From contig CADEDO010000011.1 of NCBI GenBank assembly GCA_902826115.1, positions 1 through 64,000 of the forward strand: a stretch of 64,000 nucleotides of DNA, given 5' to 3'. The notes below the pieces were generated by a model that was not told where the DNA came from, did not search any database, and saw only the letters and a list, made by a program, of their open reading frames with translations. The DNA comes from an uncultured Nitrosomonas sp. Lineage in GTDB: Bacteria; Pseudomonadota; Gammaproteobacteria; Burkholderiales; Nitrosomonadaceae. Position 1 is the stretch's first letter. Every line of letters starts with the position of its first letter. This document shows positions 1 through 9,600 of the stretch, in pieces. Both the position numbers and the translations under genes were made by a program.

Positions 1-275
1 TTGCCTTGGTAAGCCATTACCTTACCAACTAGCTAATCAGACATCGGCCGCTCCAAAAGCATAAGGTCTTTCGATCCCCTACTTTCCTCCTCAGAGTGTA
101 TGCGGTATTAGCACATCTTTCGATGCGTTATCCCCCACTTTAGGATACGTTCCGATGTATTACTCACCCGTCCGCCACTCGCCACCAGGTGCAAGCACCC
201 GTGCTGCCGTTCGACTTGCATGTGTAAAGCATGCCGCCAGCGTTCAATCTGAGCCAGGATCAAACTCTTAAGTTT
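1..275 (-). rRNA. rrs: 16S ribosomal RNA, 5' end only (partial)
   Basis: The minus strand reads the universal start of bacterial 16S rRNA: the conserved AGAGTTTGATCCTGGCTCAG block is the complement of about 249-268. By alignment to the usual numbering the mature 5' end falls near 275. The gene runs off the left edge of the window, so only about the first 275 bases (helices of the 5' domain) are present. The variable bases look like a betaproteobacterium of the Nitrosomonas type, from memory and not from a search. Confidence 0.97.
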
Positions 276-417
276 AATTCTGTTAAAACTCTCGCTTGAC
301 GTTTTATTGGAAAAAACCAAATTAATTCCAATTTATTTCTTGCGAATACTTATTTATTTTAGATTATATTTCAAATCTTTCTCTTATTAAGTACCCACAC
401 CTATCGATTGTATTTTT

Positions 418-494
418 TTAAAGAACATTAACACTTTTTAATTCTCGCTAAGCAGCGAAGAACAGAATTATACAGTGTCTACGCAGATGGTCAA
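418..494 (-). promoter_or_regulatory. rRNA operon promoter and boxA antiterminator
   Basis: On the minus strand a -35 TTGACC (489-494) is separated by 16 bases from a perfect -10 TATAAT (467-472). Downstream, TGTTCTTTAA (418-427) matches the boxA antitermination element of rRNA leaders, and the leader then runs about 140 bases to 16S. The 333-base stretch between 16S and prfB (276-608) therefore holds the rrn promoter and leader; I see no other gene in it. prfB lies upstream in the same orientation with no obvious terminator between. Confidence 0.85.
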
Positions 495-608
495 GTATTT
501 CCTCGATGCATCTTCATTTAATTCACCTTTTAATAGCTCCCGCAACCTAGATTATTTAGAAAAACATTTAAATACAATCGCTCACTTTCATTTTTTATAT
601 TGCATCTT

Positions 609-1716
609 TTATCTGACACCTTGTTTGAGACTCGCTTCTATAAAATCATTCAGATCCCCATCAAGAACACTTTGGGTATTACCTACCTCAAGATTTGTTC
701 GCAAATCCTTTATGCGCGATTGATCCAGCACATAGGATCTGATTTGATGCCCCCAACCAATATCTGTTTTTGTTTCTTCTATCGCTTGCTTCTCATCATT
801 GCGCTTACGCAATTCAGCTTCATATAATTTGGATTTTAGCATTGCAAGCGCATCTGCTTTATTACGATGCTGTGAACGCCCACTTTGACACTGCACCACT
901 ATTCCCGTTGGATTATGAGTAATACGAATAGCAGAATCTGTTTTATTGATATGCTGTCCACCGGCTCCCGATGCTCGGAATGTGTCAATCCTTAAATCTG
1001 CCGGATTAATTTCTATCTCGATCGTATCATCGATTTCAGGGTACACGAATACACTCGCAAAAGAAGTGTGCCGCCTATTGCCAGAATCGAATGGTGACTT
1101 CCTTACTAGGCGGTGCACCCCTGTTTCGGTTCGCAGGTAGCCATAAGAATATTCACCCGTGACTTTCAAACTGGCACTTTTAATACCTGCAATATCTCCA
1201 GGAGATTCCTCTAGCACTTCCACATTCAGTCCCTGCCGCTCACAATATCGCAGATACATACGTTCAAGCATCGCGGCCCAATCTTGCGCTTCCGTCCCTC
1301 CAGATCCTGATTGTATATCTACAAAGCAATTGTTAGGATCCATAGGATCCGAGAACATGCGTCGAAACTCCAAATCAGCGATTACTTTTTCAACGTTATT
1401 GACATCAGCAGAAATACTTTTTAGCGCCTCATCATCTGATTCGCTCCTGGCCAGATCAAATAATTCCTGCGCATCTTGCAGCTGTTGTTCCATTTTCCCC
1501 AATGTCACAACAGTATCTTCGAGTAGTTTTTTTTCCCGACCTATTTCTTGAGTACGTTTACTGTCATTCCAAATAGTCGGATCTTCAAGTAATCGATTTA
1601 ATTCGCTTAGTCGTATTTGTTTCTCATCGAAGTCAAAGCAACCTCCGTAATTCACTGGCCCGATTATCCAAGCCCTGAAGGTGATTTGAGATGGCATTAA
1701 TTTGTTCTGCTTCCAT
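609..1716 (-). CDS. prfB: Peptide chain release factor 2 (programmed +1 frameshift)
   Basis: RF2 recognises UGA and UAA stop codons and triggers peptide release on the ribosome. Zero-frame translation starts at the ATG at 1716 ([16 protein letters not shown]...) and meets an in-frame TGA after 27 codons. A +1 shift at CTTTGAC joins it to the main frame, so the coding sequence is join(1716..1636, 1634..609), 368 residues, close to the usual 365. The SPF stop-recognition tripeptide is at about 207-209 and the catalytic GGQ at 252-254, both as in the family. A naive ORF call would start wrongly at 1697 in the other frame. prfB is not next to lysS here, unlike in E. coli; lysS lies at 42.9 kb. 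Confidence 0.96.
1632..1647 (-). promoter_or_regulatory. prfB autoregulatory frameshift site
   Basis: Minus strand reads CGGAGG-TTG-CTT-TGA-C. The slippery CTT TGA C (1638-1632) is preceded, three bases upstream, by a Shine-Dalgarno-like GGAGG (1642-1646). This is the spacing known to drive +1 slippage in bacterial prfB. When RF2 is scarce the ribosome pauses at TGA and shifts, giving full-length RF2: a feedback loop. Confidence 0.95.
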
Positions 1717-1960
1717 TATATTTACCTTAAATTTAGTTTATTAATTATACCCATAAGTCAACCCGAATTTTTTGTATACCTACCATTATCTTAGATCAAC
1801 CATCTTTCCTTCTAATACAATATTAAAATCCCATGCTCAGAATTCATGATTTCTGAACTCCTGATTTAAAAAATACATATAATCTATTTCTAATACTTAT
1901 TATTCTGCAGACTCTATTTTTAAATTCAATTTTCTAACCAATCATTTCACAAGCTCAACG

Positions 1961-2659
1961 ATGTCAAAGTTTCTTGCTTTAATCCCAGCAGCTGGTTCCG
2001 GTTCTCGCATGGGTAACGAATTACCCAAACAATATTTGTCATTAAATAGTAGGCCAATGATATACCATGCAATCAACACGCTATATCAAAACCACTGGAT
2101 AAGCCATATTTTTGTCATACTCACTCCTAGCGATGATGAATGGGTCAAATATAATTGGTCAGAGTTTTCAGAAAAACTCATTGTACTTAACTGTGGCGGA
2201 GCCACTAGAGCAGAAAGTGTATTAAATGGGCTTATCACCGCAAAACAAAGGAGTCTGGTCGATACAAACGATTGGATATTAGTGCATGATGCTGCACGAC
2301 CTTGCTTAACTCAAACTCAGCTAGATAAATTAATCAATGAATTAGCCAATGACAAAGTCGGCGGATTACTGGCGGTACCCGTAGCCGATACATTAAAGCG
2401 CAGTAACACTCAAGACCGAATTGCGCATACCGAATCTAGGGAAAATCTATGGCAAGCGCAAACACCTCAGATGTTTAGATACGATCTACTCACTAAAGCA
2501 TTGCACAACACAATGAATATAACCGATGACGCCAGCGCCGTTGAAGCCATGGGACTGCAACCTAAACTGGTACTCAGCGATACTTACAACTTCAAAGTGA
2601 CTTATCCCCAAGATCTGGCCCTAGCAGAATTAATCATACAAAAAAGGAATAATCCATGA
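1961..2659 (+). CDS. ispD: 2-C-methyl-D-erythritol 4-phosphate cytidylyltransferase
   Basis: IspD transfers CMP from CTP to methylerythritol 4-phosphate in the non-mevalonate isoprenoid pathway (cytosol). The 232-residue protein has the N-terminal nucleotide-binding loop ([12 protein letters not shown] with PKQY following) and the conserved VHDAARP segment near residue 110, and matches the usual 230-residue length. The ATG at 1961 follows an AT-rich leader; a TATAAT at 1878-1883 is a possible -10. The stop overlaps the ispF start by 4 bases (ATGA), so the two consecutive pathway enzymes are translationally coupled. Confidence 0.96.
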   Translation: MSKFLALIPAAGSGSRMGNELPKQYLSLNSRPMIYHAINTLYQNHWISHIFVILTPSDDEWVKYNWSEFSEKLIVLNCGGATRAESVLNGLITAKQRSLVDTNDWILVHDAARPCLTQTQLDKLINELANDKVGGLLAVPVADTLKRSNTQDRIAHTESRENLWQAQTPQMFRYDLLTKALHNTMNITDDASAVEAMGLQPKLVLSDTYNFKVTYPQDLALAELIIQKRNNP

Positions 2660-3138
2660 GCACAATCAGAATCGGACAAGGCTTTGATGTACATCAACTG
2701 GTTGAAGGTCGTCAATTGATTATTGGTGGAGTAACGATCCCCTATGACAAAGGGTTGCTAGGCCATTCTGATGCTGATGTATTACTTCATGCAATTTGTG
2801 ATGCACTGATCGGTGCTGCAGCGCTAGGGGACATCGGCAAACACTTTTCTGATTCGGATCCACGCTATAAAAATATCGATAGCCGCGTATTACTGCGCAA
2901 TGTACATAGCTTATTAGAAAGCAATGAGTACAAAATCATCAATATTGATGCCACTATTATTGCTCAAGCGCCGAAAATGGCACCTCATATTCCTGCCATG
3001 ATTTCTAACATTGCACAAGACCTCAATATTCACATCAGCAATATCAACATCAAAGCTAAAACTGCCGAGCGGCTAGGTGCAATTGGTCGTCAAGAAGGTA
3101 TTGTGGCAGAAGCTGTATGCTTAATTGAGCGGATGTAG
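2656..3138 (+). CDS. ispF: 2-C-methyl-D-erythritol 2,4-cyclodiphosphate synthase
   Basis: IspF cyclises CDP-methylerythritol phosphate to the 2,4-cyclodiphosphate and releases CMP, two steps after IspD in the MEP pathway. The 160-residue protein carries the zinc-binding DVH motif at residues 9-11 (GQGFDVHQL), the [13 protein letters not shown] block and the [11 protein letters not shown] region, all diagnostic of the family. The start codon overlaps the ispD stop. Confidence 0.97.
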   Translation: MSTIRIGQGFDVHQLVEGRQLIIGGVTIPYDKGLLGHSDADVLLHAICDALIGAAALGDIGKHFSDSDPRYKNIDSRVLLRNVHSLLESNEYKIINIDATIIAQAPKMAPHIPAMISNIAQDLNIHISNINIKAKTAERLGAIGRQEGIVAEAVCLIERM

Positions 3139-3144
3139 GCTAGA

Positions 3145-3693
3145 TTGATTGGCCGGTGCAGTCATATTGCTGGCAGGCCCCTTCGGGTATTTTTTGCTAT
3201 TTTTCCGAATCAAGCTGCGCAAGATCAATTGACTCGGCAGACTGAACTGCTCGAGCCGATCTGTGGAGGATACAAAGTAAAAAAAACACACCTGCATCTC
3301 ACATTGCTATTTCTAGGAAATGTAAGCATTCACCGCATTGAACCCCTGCAAGAAGCTATGAAGGCTATTTCAGAAAAGGAATTTGAAATAAGTTTAGAGG
3401 TAATTGGTTATTGGAAAAAAAGCCAAATTATTTATATGCAAGCAAAGCGATTTCCCAATGAACTATTTTCACTTGTCGATTCAATCAAGGGGAAATTGTC
3501 AGAAGCCGAATTCTTATTCGACGAACGCACTTTTAAACCACACATTACACTCATCAGAAAGGCGACGCGTCCAGCAAGGATTGAACTGCCCCAACCCATT
3601 CAATGGCATGTCAACGAGTGGTTTCTCGTACAGTCGAAACAAACTAATCAGGGCATCAATTACATTCCATTGGCACAATGGTTCTTGAAATGA
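3145..3693 (+). CDS. thpR: RNA 2',3'-cyclic phosphodiesterase (2H phosphoesterase)
   Basis: ThpR (old name LigT, 2'-5' RNA ligase) opens 2',3'-cyclic phosphate ends of RNA. The two HxTx catalytic motifs of the 2H superfamily are present: HLTL in KKTHLHLTLLFLG (about residue 50) and HITL in FKPHITLIRKA (about 130). Length is 182 residues, normal for the family. The best start is TTG at 3145, only 6 bases after ispF, so it probably rides on the isp transcript. The N-terminal dozen residues before LRVFFAIFP are uncertain because no ATG is available. Confidence 0.88.
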   Translation: MIGRCSHIAGRPLRVFFAIFPNQAAQDQLTRQTELLEPICGGYKVKKTHLHLTLLFLGNVSIHRIEPLQEAMKAISEKEFEISLEVIGYWKKSQIIYMQAKRFPNELFSLVDSIKGKLSEAEFLFDERTFKPHITLIRKATRPARIELPQPIQWHVNEWFLVQSKQTNQGINYIPLAQWFLK

Positions 3694-3791
3694 CCAGTGG
3701 TTTCTTGTGAAATGGAAGCAAAATAACTTTTTAATCATTACTCAATTACCATCAAAGCAAACTTTATCCTATTTTATCCATTTATATTATC

Positions 3792-4466
3792 TTGAAAATT
3801 CTCGCCCTCGAAACGTCTACTGAATTCTGCTCTGTTGCACTTTACCTTGATGACAAAATACTCACTCAGGAGATTCTTGCCGAGCGTCGGCATTCTGAAA
3901 TTGTATTGCCTATGGTTCAAGAAATATTGGCGGATGCAGAACTCACACTGGCACAATTAGATGGTATCGCTTTTGGCGCAGGCCCTGGCTCCTTTACAGG
4001 GCTCCGCATAGCTTGTGGAGTCGCCCAAGGCCTAGCATTTGCCACTAATCTTCCTATTGTAGGTGTCAGTACGCTAGAAGCGATTGCCCAGCAAACTGGT
4101 GAACAAAAAATCATTGCGGCACTTGATGCCCGCATGGGTGAGATTTATCATGCGGCCTATCAGCGACTAGCTCAGCACTGCTGGCAAGCCATTAGCCCAC
4201 CGATGCTATGCCACCCTCAACAAGCCCCTTCAGTGGTAGGTGACGAATGGCATGGATGTGGTAGTGGTTTTGATGCTTATACTCAAGAGTTGTCGATAAT
4301 TTATACTAAAAATATTCACCAGATTCACTTTGGACATCACCCGCATGCACGTGAAATAGCACAACTGGCAATCCCCAAATTTACTGATGGCACTGACACT
4401 GAACCAGCCAATGCAGCGCCTGTTTATATCCGTAACAAAGTAGCATTAAAGGAAAACGAACGATGA
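3792..4466 (+). CDS. tsaB: tRNA N6-threonylcarbamoyladenosine (t6A) protein TsaB
   Basis: TsaB is the non-catalytic ASKHA-fold partner of TsaD in making t6A37 on tRNAs that read ANN codons. The protein opens with the ASKHA phosphate-binding strand (KILALETSTEFCSVAL) and carries the family block FGAGPGSFTGLRIACGVAQGLA. Length is 224 residues, typical. Translation probably starts at TTG 3792. Its last bases overlap the rimI start (ATGA), a common tsaB-rimI pairing. Confidence 0.94.
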   Translation: MKILALETSTEFCSVALYLDDKILTQEILAERRHSEIVLPMVQEILADAELTLAQLDGIAFGAGPGSFTGLRIACGVAQGLAFATNLPIVGVSTLEAIAQQTGEQKIIAALDARMGEIYHAAYQRLAQHCWQAISPPMLCHPQQAPSVVGDEWHGCGSGFDAYTQELSIIYTKNIHQIHFGHHPHAREIAQLAIPKFTDGTDTEPANAAPVYIRNKVALKENER

Positions 4467-4924
4467 ATATTCCATCGCCCGGAAGAGCTGAGATCAGAAA
4501 AATGCAGTCTTCAGATCTAGATCGGATTATCCAAATTGAACGTGAAATTTTTCTTTTTCCTTGGTCACTGGGTAACTTTGCAGATTCACTCAAAACCGGA
4601 TATTTATGCCACGTACTGGAACAAGACAATATCCTGTTTGGATATGGAATCATGATGATGAGCCCAGAAGAAGCGCATGTGCTTACGCTTGGTATCGCCG
4701 CCAATTGGCAGAAAAAAGGCTGGGGAAGAAGATTACTGCATCATTTCATTCAGCTTGCCCAGGAAAATCATGCAAAATCAATATTCCTGGATGTCCGGGA
4801 ATCAAATCACGGCGCTGCGCAGCTCTATAAACAAATGGGTTTTCAACATATTGCTACGCGCAAAGGATATTATCCGGCCATGTGTGGACGAGAAGATGCA
4901 CTAGTCATGCAATTAATGCTATGA
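4463..4924 (+). CDS. rimI: Ribosomal protein S18 alanine N-acetyltransferase
   Basis: A GNAT-fold acetyltransferase that modifies the N-terminal alanine of ribosomal protein S18. The 153-residue protein shows the FPWSLGNFADSL motif typical of RimI and the acetyl-CoA loop (Q/R-x-x-G-x-G/A) as QKKGWGRRLL near residue 90, followed by LDVRESNHGAAQLYKQMGF. It overlaps tsaB upstream and the glycosylase downstream by 4 bases each, so the three genes form one coupled unit. Confidence 0.94.
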   Translation: MNIPSPGRAEIRKMQSSDLDRIIQIEREIFLFPWSLGNFADSLKTGYLCHVLEQDNILFGYGIMMMSPEEAHVLTLGIAANWQKKGWGRRLLHHFIQLAQENHAKSIFLDVRESNHGAAQLYKQMGFQHIATRKGYYPAMCGREDALVMQLML

Positions 4925-5655
4925 ACAAGCGGCGTAAACAATTATTGAGAGAATTAGGTCTCTCGCCTATATGGCATTTAAAATCAGATACCTCAGAGCA
5001 GAACGAAATTTCCGCATCATCACTCACTGAAATTAAAGGTTCGATACTGCCGCCTGCTGACGTCACAAAAGATACTCAGGATTCCCAACCAATTCATTTG
5101 ATGAATTGGGATCAACTAAAATCAGCAGTATCCGGTTGTATGTCATGTCCATTAAGTCAAACACGAACACACACGGTATTTGGTGTCGGCGATGAAAATG
5201 CGAACTGGCTCTTTGTCGGAGAAGGACCAGGTGCAAGAGAAGATGCAATCGGCGAACCATTTGTAGGACAAGCCGGCAAGCTGCTTGATCAAATGTTGGC
5301 GGCCATCAGGCTGAAACGGGGCGATCAAGTTTATATTACCAATATTGTCAAATGCCGCCCGCCCAACAATAGAAACCCAAGTTCGGGCGAGGCTCGACAG
5401 TGCGAGCCATACCTGACGCGGCAAATTGAATTAATCAACCCCAAACTCATTGTTGCACTGGGAAAAGTCGCCGCACAAAATCTTCTTGGAAGTGAAGACA
5501 GTATTTCCAACTTACGCGGAAAAATCCATCATTACTCCGGTATACCCTTGATTGTTACTTACCATCCCGCTTATTTATTGCGCGCTCTTCCAGAAAAAGC
5601 CAAAGCTTGGAAAGATTTATGTTTTGCTCAATCAACCATGCAATCACTCAGATAG
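4921..5655 (+). CDS. udg: Uracil-DNA glycosylase, family 4 (Fe-S type)
   Basis: Removes uracil from DNA in base-excision repair. The 244-residue protein has four cysteines placed as in the 4Fe-4S family 4 enzymes (C73, C76, C145, C161), motif [17 protein letters not shown] in the active site, and the C-terminal HPAYLLR motif. The ATG at 4921 is preferred because it overlaps the rimI stop as ATGA; an upstream in-frame ATG at 4882 would lie deep inside rimI. Residues 20-60 are a low-complexity linker of the kind seen in proteobacterial homologues. Confidence 0.93.
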   Translation: MNKRRKQLLRELGLSPIWHLKSDTSEQNEISASSLTEIKGSILPPADVTKDTQDSQPIHLMNWDQLKSAVSGCMSCPLSQTRTHTVFGVGDENANWLFVGEGPGAREDAIGEPFVGQAGKLLDQMLAAIRLKRGDQVYITNIVKCRPPNNRNPSSGEARQCEPYLTRQIELINPKLIVALGKVAAQNLLGSEDSISNLRGKIHHYSGIPLIVTYHPAYLLRALPEKAKAWKDLCFAQSTMQSLR

Positions 5656-5695
5656 ATATTCATCATAGGAAGCTTACAAAATTAGTTTAACGATA

Positions 5696-6970
5696 TTAGT
5701 GTTTCTTATTTTCACCAATCAGATGCAATGAATCTTCCTTGCTTTGATTCAACAGATGCCACTTCCGAATTAAGGCCATCATCACAGATACAAATAATCC
5801 AAAAGCGACGATCACGACATAGATATGCACATCGAGCAATATCAGTGCAGCGTACAGTGACAGCATCAGCAGAATACTCAAATTTTCATTGAAATTTTGC
5901 ACTGCAATGGAATGCCCCGCCCCCATCAGAATATGTCCACGATGCTGCAATAGCGCATTCATCGGAACAACAAAGAATCCTGCCAACCCACCGATTAGCA
6001 TCAACAATGCAATTGCAATCCATAAATCTTTCACTAAAATCATGGCCATCACAACAATCCCCATCGCAATACCTAGCGGAATGACTTTGACTGATTGTCT
6101 TAATGAAACCCATCGGGCGGCCATGATTGCACCTATTGCAATACCCACAGCCACCACACCTTGTAGTTGAGCAGCCTGGTTCAGAGGATAATTCATTGCC
6201 ACTTCAGCCCATTTCAGCACAATAAACTGTAGTGTTGCGCCTGCCCCCCAGAATAAAGTTGTTACAGCCAGTGATATCTGTCCGAGTTTGTCTGTCCATA
6301 ACAGCTTCACACAATGTCTAAATTCATGGATCAGATAAAATGGATTCTTCTTGGGAATACGGTGATCTACACCGGTATTAGGAATATACAGATTGAATAA
6401 TGCTGCAATCGCATAAATGATAGCAACCAACAAAATACTGACTTCCAATGCGCTATCAATTCCTGTATCAATGAATGGAAAATCAAATCCCATGAGAACA
6501 TTCGCTACGGCAGGGGTAATCAGAACACCTCCCAATACCGTGCCTAATACGATAGAAGCTACCGTAAGTCCTTCAATCCAACCATTCGCGATTACCAGCT
6601 TTTCCGGGGGCAGTAACTCAGTCAAAATGCCATATTTAGCCGGTGAATAGGCAGCGGCACCCAAGCCTACAACTGCATAGGCAGCTAATGCGTGATATTG
6701 ATGCATGGCGAAAAACAATAATCCGCAACCGGTGATTTTGATAGTATTGCTAATAAACATGACGCGTCCCTTGGGCATGGAATCAGCAAAGGCACCCACA
6801 AAAGGAGCAAGAATGACATAGAACAACACAAACACAAACTTCAGCATGGGTGTTAAGTAGGCGGGAGCATGCAAATCAATTAACAATGCAATCGCGATAA
6901 CCAACAATGCATTATCTGCCAGAGAAGAAAAGAATTGCGCCGCCATAATCGTATAAAAACCGCGTTCCAA
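5696..6970 (-). CDS. lplT: Lysophospholipid transporter (MFS)
   Basis: An inner-membrane transporter of the major facilitator superfamily, best matched to LplT, which flips lysophospholipids inward for re-acylation. The 424-residue protein is hydrophobic throughout with about 12 membrane segments. The N-terminal half has the LplT-like FFSSLADNALLVIAIALL and the GAFADSMPKGRVMF loop, a variant of the MFS motif A. The usual partner Aas (acyl-ACP synthetase) is not in the window. It diverges from alr across a 251-base spacer, in which I see nothing but AT-rich promoter-like sequence. Confidence 0.85.
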   Translation of the reverse strand: MERGFYTIMAAQFFSSLADNALLVIAIALLIDLHAPAYLTPMLKFVFVLFYVILAPFVGAFADSMPKGRVMFISNTIKITGCGLLFFAMHQYHALAAYAVVGLGAAAYSPAKYGILTELLPPEKLVIANGWIEGLTVASIVLGTVLGGVLITPAVANVLMGFDFPFIDTGIDSALEVSILLVAIIYAIAALFNLYIPNTGVDHRIPKKNPFYLIHEFRHCVKLLWTDKLGQISLAVTTLFWGAGATLQFIVLKWAEVAMNYPLNQAAQLQGVVAVGIAIGAIMAARWVSLRQSVKVIPLGIAMGIVVMAMILVKDLWIAIALLMLIGGLAGFFVVPMNALLQHRGHILMGAGHSIAVQNFNENLSILLMLSLYAALILLDVHIYVVIVAFGLFVSVMMALIRKWHLLNQSKEDSLHLIGENKKH

Positions 6971-7221
6971 GCCATTTCCTTATTAGGTTTAAGTTATATT
7001 TCCCAAATTCTTAGCCACAAAATCATCTTTTTGCCTTGAAACTATTTACTAATAAATCGCTGACGACTTTAATCATTCATTTAATCCTATATGAAACCAT
7101 GCATATATGTAGTTTATGCTTAGATGATGACAACAAAATTAAATGCAGCTTACCGAATTTAGATTATTATAAAAAGTTTTGTGAATAATACTCGCATCCG
7201 CTTATTCTGGACATAAAATTA

Positions 7222-8304
7222 ATGCCTCGCCCTACTCAAGCTTTTATCGATCTTTCTGCTCTAGCACATAACTTAGGCGTAGTTCGTCAATATGTTCCTT
7301 GTTCTCGCATCATGGCTGTCGTCAAAGCAGATGCTTATGGTCATGGATTATTGCATACTGCAAGCGCTCTAAAAGATGTCGATGGATTTGCGCTGTTAGA
7401 ATTAGATGCAGCGATATCTCTACGTGACGCCGGTTATCAACAACCCATTCTTCTCTTGGAGGGTTTTTTCTCTACAGAAGAATTAGCTTTATTTGAGCAA
7501 TATCGTCTAAGCGCTGTTATTCACCATAGCGAACAAATTGCCATGTTGTCAGATTCAAAGCATCACAACCTGGATTTGTTTCTAAAAATCAATACTGGAA
7601 TGAATCGTTTAGGACTGGCGCCCGAGCAATTTCCACAAATCATGAAGGCGCTGACAGACCACCCAGGCATCGACAGCATCACATTGATGACACACTTTGC
7701 AAGTGCCGATGATCCTTTGGAGGAAGATGAAGTATTTCAACAACTACAATACTTTGAAGCCATTACGCAAAATCACAAGTATCCGCATTCACTTGCAAAT
7801 TCAGCGGCTATCATACGCTACCCCGTAACTCATGCCGACTGGGTGCGCCCGGGCATCATGCTATATGGCGCTTCTCCCTTTGCCGATAAAACTGCATCAG
7901 AGCTTAATTTAAAGCCAGTGATGACTCTATCGAGCAAAATTATTGCCATTCACGATTTAAAAATTGGCGATAGAGTGGGCTATCACGGACTTTTCCAGGC
8001 CGATCGCCCAATGCGCATCGGCGTTGTGGCATGTGGTTACGCAGACGGATATCCACGACATGCGCCAACCAATACACCTGTATTAGTCAACAATCAGCGA
8101 AGTCGGCTATTGGGCCGGATATCCATGGATATGCTAGCCATAGATTTAACTGAGATTAGAGATGTCGAGCTCAATAGCCCGGTGATTCTTTGGGGAAATG
8201 GAATGCCGGTTGATGAAGTCGCTCATCAGGCAGGCACAACCAGTTATGAGTTACTATGTGCACTAGCCCCACGTGTAGAAAAAATTGCCATGACACAACC
8301 CTAG
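7222..8304 (+). CDS. alr: Alanine racemase
   Basis: A PLP enzyme that converts L- to D-alanine for peptidoglycan. The PLP lysine is K35 in VVKADAYGHG. The TIM-barrel domain runs to about residue 230 and the C-terminal beta domain contains GDRVGYHG, GVVACGYADGYPRH and RISMDMLAIDL, all family signatures. Length 360 is typical. The gene is single and faces the parvulin gene downstream; an inverted repeat spans its stop codon. Confidence 0.97.
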   Translation: MPRPTQAFIDLSALAHNLGVVRQYVPCSRIMAVVKADAYGHGLLHTASALKDVDGFALLELDAAISLRDAGYQQPILLLEGFFSTEELALFEQYRLSAVIHHSEQIAMLSDSKHHNLDLFLKINTGMNRLGLAPEQFPQIMKALTDHPGIDSITLMTHFASADDPLEEDEVFQQLQYFEAITQNHKYPHSLANSAAIIRYPVTHADWVRPGIMLYGASPFADKTASELNLKPVMTLSSKIIAIHDLKIGDRVGYHGLFQADRPMRIGVVACGYADGYPRHAPTNTPVLVNNQRSRLLGRISMDMLAIDLTEIRDVELNSPVILWGNGMPVDEVAHQAGTTSYELLCALAPRVEKIAMTQP

Positions 8305-8322
8305 CAATTATTCTACACGTGG
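8269..8322. repeat. 12-bp inverted repeat spanning the alr stop
   Basis: CCACGTGTAGAA at 8269-8280 is exactly complementary to TTCTACACGTGG at 8311-8322, enclosing a 30-base loop with the alr stop codon. A second set (AATTGCC 8284-8290 against GGCAATT 8321-8327) allows an alternative fold. There is no T-run directly after it on either strand, so it is not a standard terminator, although it sits between two convergent genes. Confidence 0.5.
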
Positions 8323-8342
8323 CAATTCATAAAAAAACAGAA

Positions 8343-9137
8343 TTATTCTACCTTTGCTTTACTACGCAGGTCTTGCACAACATTTGCAAATTCACGTTGC
8401 AATATGCGTTGCTGTATATTTTGCTTCACTTCCTCAAATGGAGGCACTTGCATCGTACGAACATCCATGAGTTCTATAACATGCCAACCAAAAGAAGTTT
8501 GAACAGGCTGCTGCGTTACCTTCCCTTTTGATAAGCTTACCAATGCATCAGCAAAAGGTTTTACATACGCTGCTGGTGGACTCCAGTTTAATTCACCACC
8601 ATTTTCCTTGCTACCATCGTCAAGTGATTTTTCTTCGGCCAGTTTAGCGAATTTTGTGCCTTTCTTGAGTTTGGCAATAATATCCTTAGCTTCTGCTTCC
8701 GTTTCTACAAGTATATGACGTGCCTTATATTCTTTATCGCCCATCTGTACTTTAAGAACATCATATTCCTTACGTAAAGTATCCTCACTAACTGCGTTAT
8801 TTCGTATGTAGTCAGCTTGGTAAGCTCTGACCAACACTGCTTGGCGAGACATCGCAAGTTGTGTAACTACATCGGGATCAAGATCCAATCTTTTTTTGAC
8901 TGCTTCTTGCGCCAGAATTTCTTCAGCAATCAGGTTCTCACGCAAAGCTTTTCTCATTTCTGGACCGTCTTGCTGACCCTGCGCAACATTTGCTTTCACC
9001 ATGAGTTCCAGACGCGATTGCGGAATCTCTACACCATTCACTTTAGCTACCACCCCTGTTGATTGGGCTTGAGCTGCCATAGTAACCAAGCCAAAAATAC
9101 TAACTATCATTACTTGTGAAAATTTCGTCAAACGCAT
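8343..9137 (-). CDS. Periplasmic peptidyl-prolyl cis-trans isomerase, parvulin type
   Basis: A foldase of the SurA/PpiC group. Residues 1-25 form a Sec signal peptide (MRLTKFSQ, hydrophobic core, cleavage after AAQAQ). A SurA_N-like helical region follows, and one parvulin domain lies at about 130-225 (ARHILVETEAEAKDII, GGELNWSPPAAYVKPFADAL, SFGWHVIEL). At 264 residues it has only one rotamase domain, unlike SurA with two. In this lineage it usually sits beside yciI-yciB, as here. Confidence 0.9.
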   Translation of the reverse strand: MRLTKFSQVMIVSIFGLVTMAAQAQSTGVVAKVNGVEIPQSRLELMVKANVAQGQQDGPEMRKALRENLIAEEILAQEAVKKRLDLDPDVVTQLAMSRQAVLVRAYQADYIRNNAVSEDTLRKEYDVLKVQMGDKEYKARHILVETEAEAKDIIAKLKKGTKFAKLAEEKSLDDGSKENGGELNWSPPAAYVKPFADALVSLSKGKVTQQPVQTSFGWHVIELMDVRTMQVPPFEEVKQNIQQRILQREFANVVQDLRSKAKVE

Positions 9138-9294
9138 GGAATTTCCTTTTTTGTGATTTGGATAAAATTTATATTCACCAGAATATACTTGCTGACAGAG
9201 AGAAAGTATACGCTTTAACTTAATTGACGTGAATCACTACATGCCGTCATTTACAATGGAACGTAATCAGTTGTTATTAACAATTACAATCCCC

Positions 9295-9600
9295 TTATGC
9301 GGGTAATACCTTTTTGAAAGGTTTTACAGTCACGGATTTATAGATGCCTGTACTGACATATGGATCTGCATCAGCCCAAGCCTGCGCAGCTTCTAAAGAT
9401 TCAAATTCCGCCACAATCAGGCTCCCGGAAAAACCTGCTGTACCAGGATCGTGACTGTCTATAGCGGGATAAGGTCCTGCCAAAATGAGACGCCCCTCTT
9501 CCTGCAGCGCTTGAATTCTTTTCAGATGCTCCGAACGCACCGCCATTCTTTTCTCTAAGCTGTTTGGCACATCTTCACCATTTATGACATATAACATCAT
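9295..9600 (-). CDS. yciI: YciI family protein
   Basis: A 101-residue YCII/DUF1330-like ferredoxin-fold protein of uncertain function. The family core is visible as LVIN-type strand [17 protein letters not shown], the [19 protein letters not shown] block, and [16 protein letters not shown] near the C terminus. The active-site-like His and Asp of the family (in EHLKR and DADPY) are present. Its start overlaps the yciB stop by 4 bases, so the pair is cotranscribed. Confidence 0.88.
   Translation of the reverse strand: MMLYVINGEDVPNSLEKRMAVRSEHLKRIQALQEEGRLILAGPYPAIDSHDPGTAGFSGSLIVAEFESLEAAQAWADADPYVSTGIYKSVTVKPFKKVLPA

Noticed and set aside
108-320. Open frame of 70 codons on the minus strand
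   Set aside because: It lies within the 16S rRNA 5' end and leader and does not encode a protein.
946-1551. Plus-strand open frames over prfB
   Set aside because: Antisense shadows of prfB; composition and lack of ribosome binding sites argue against them.
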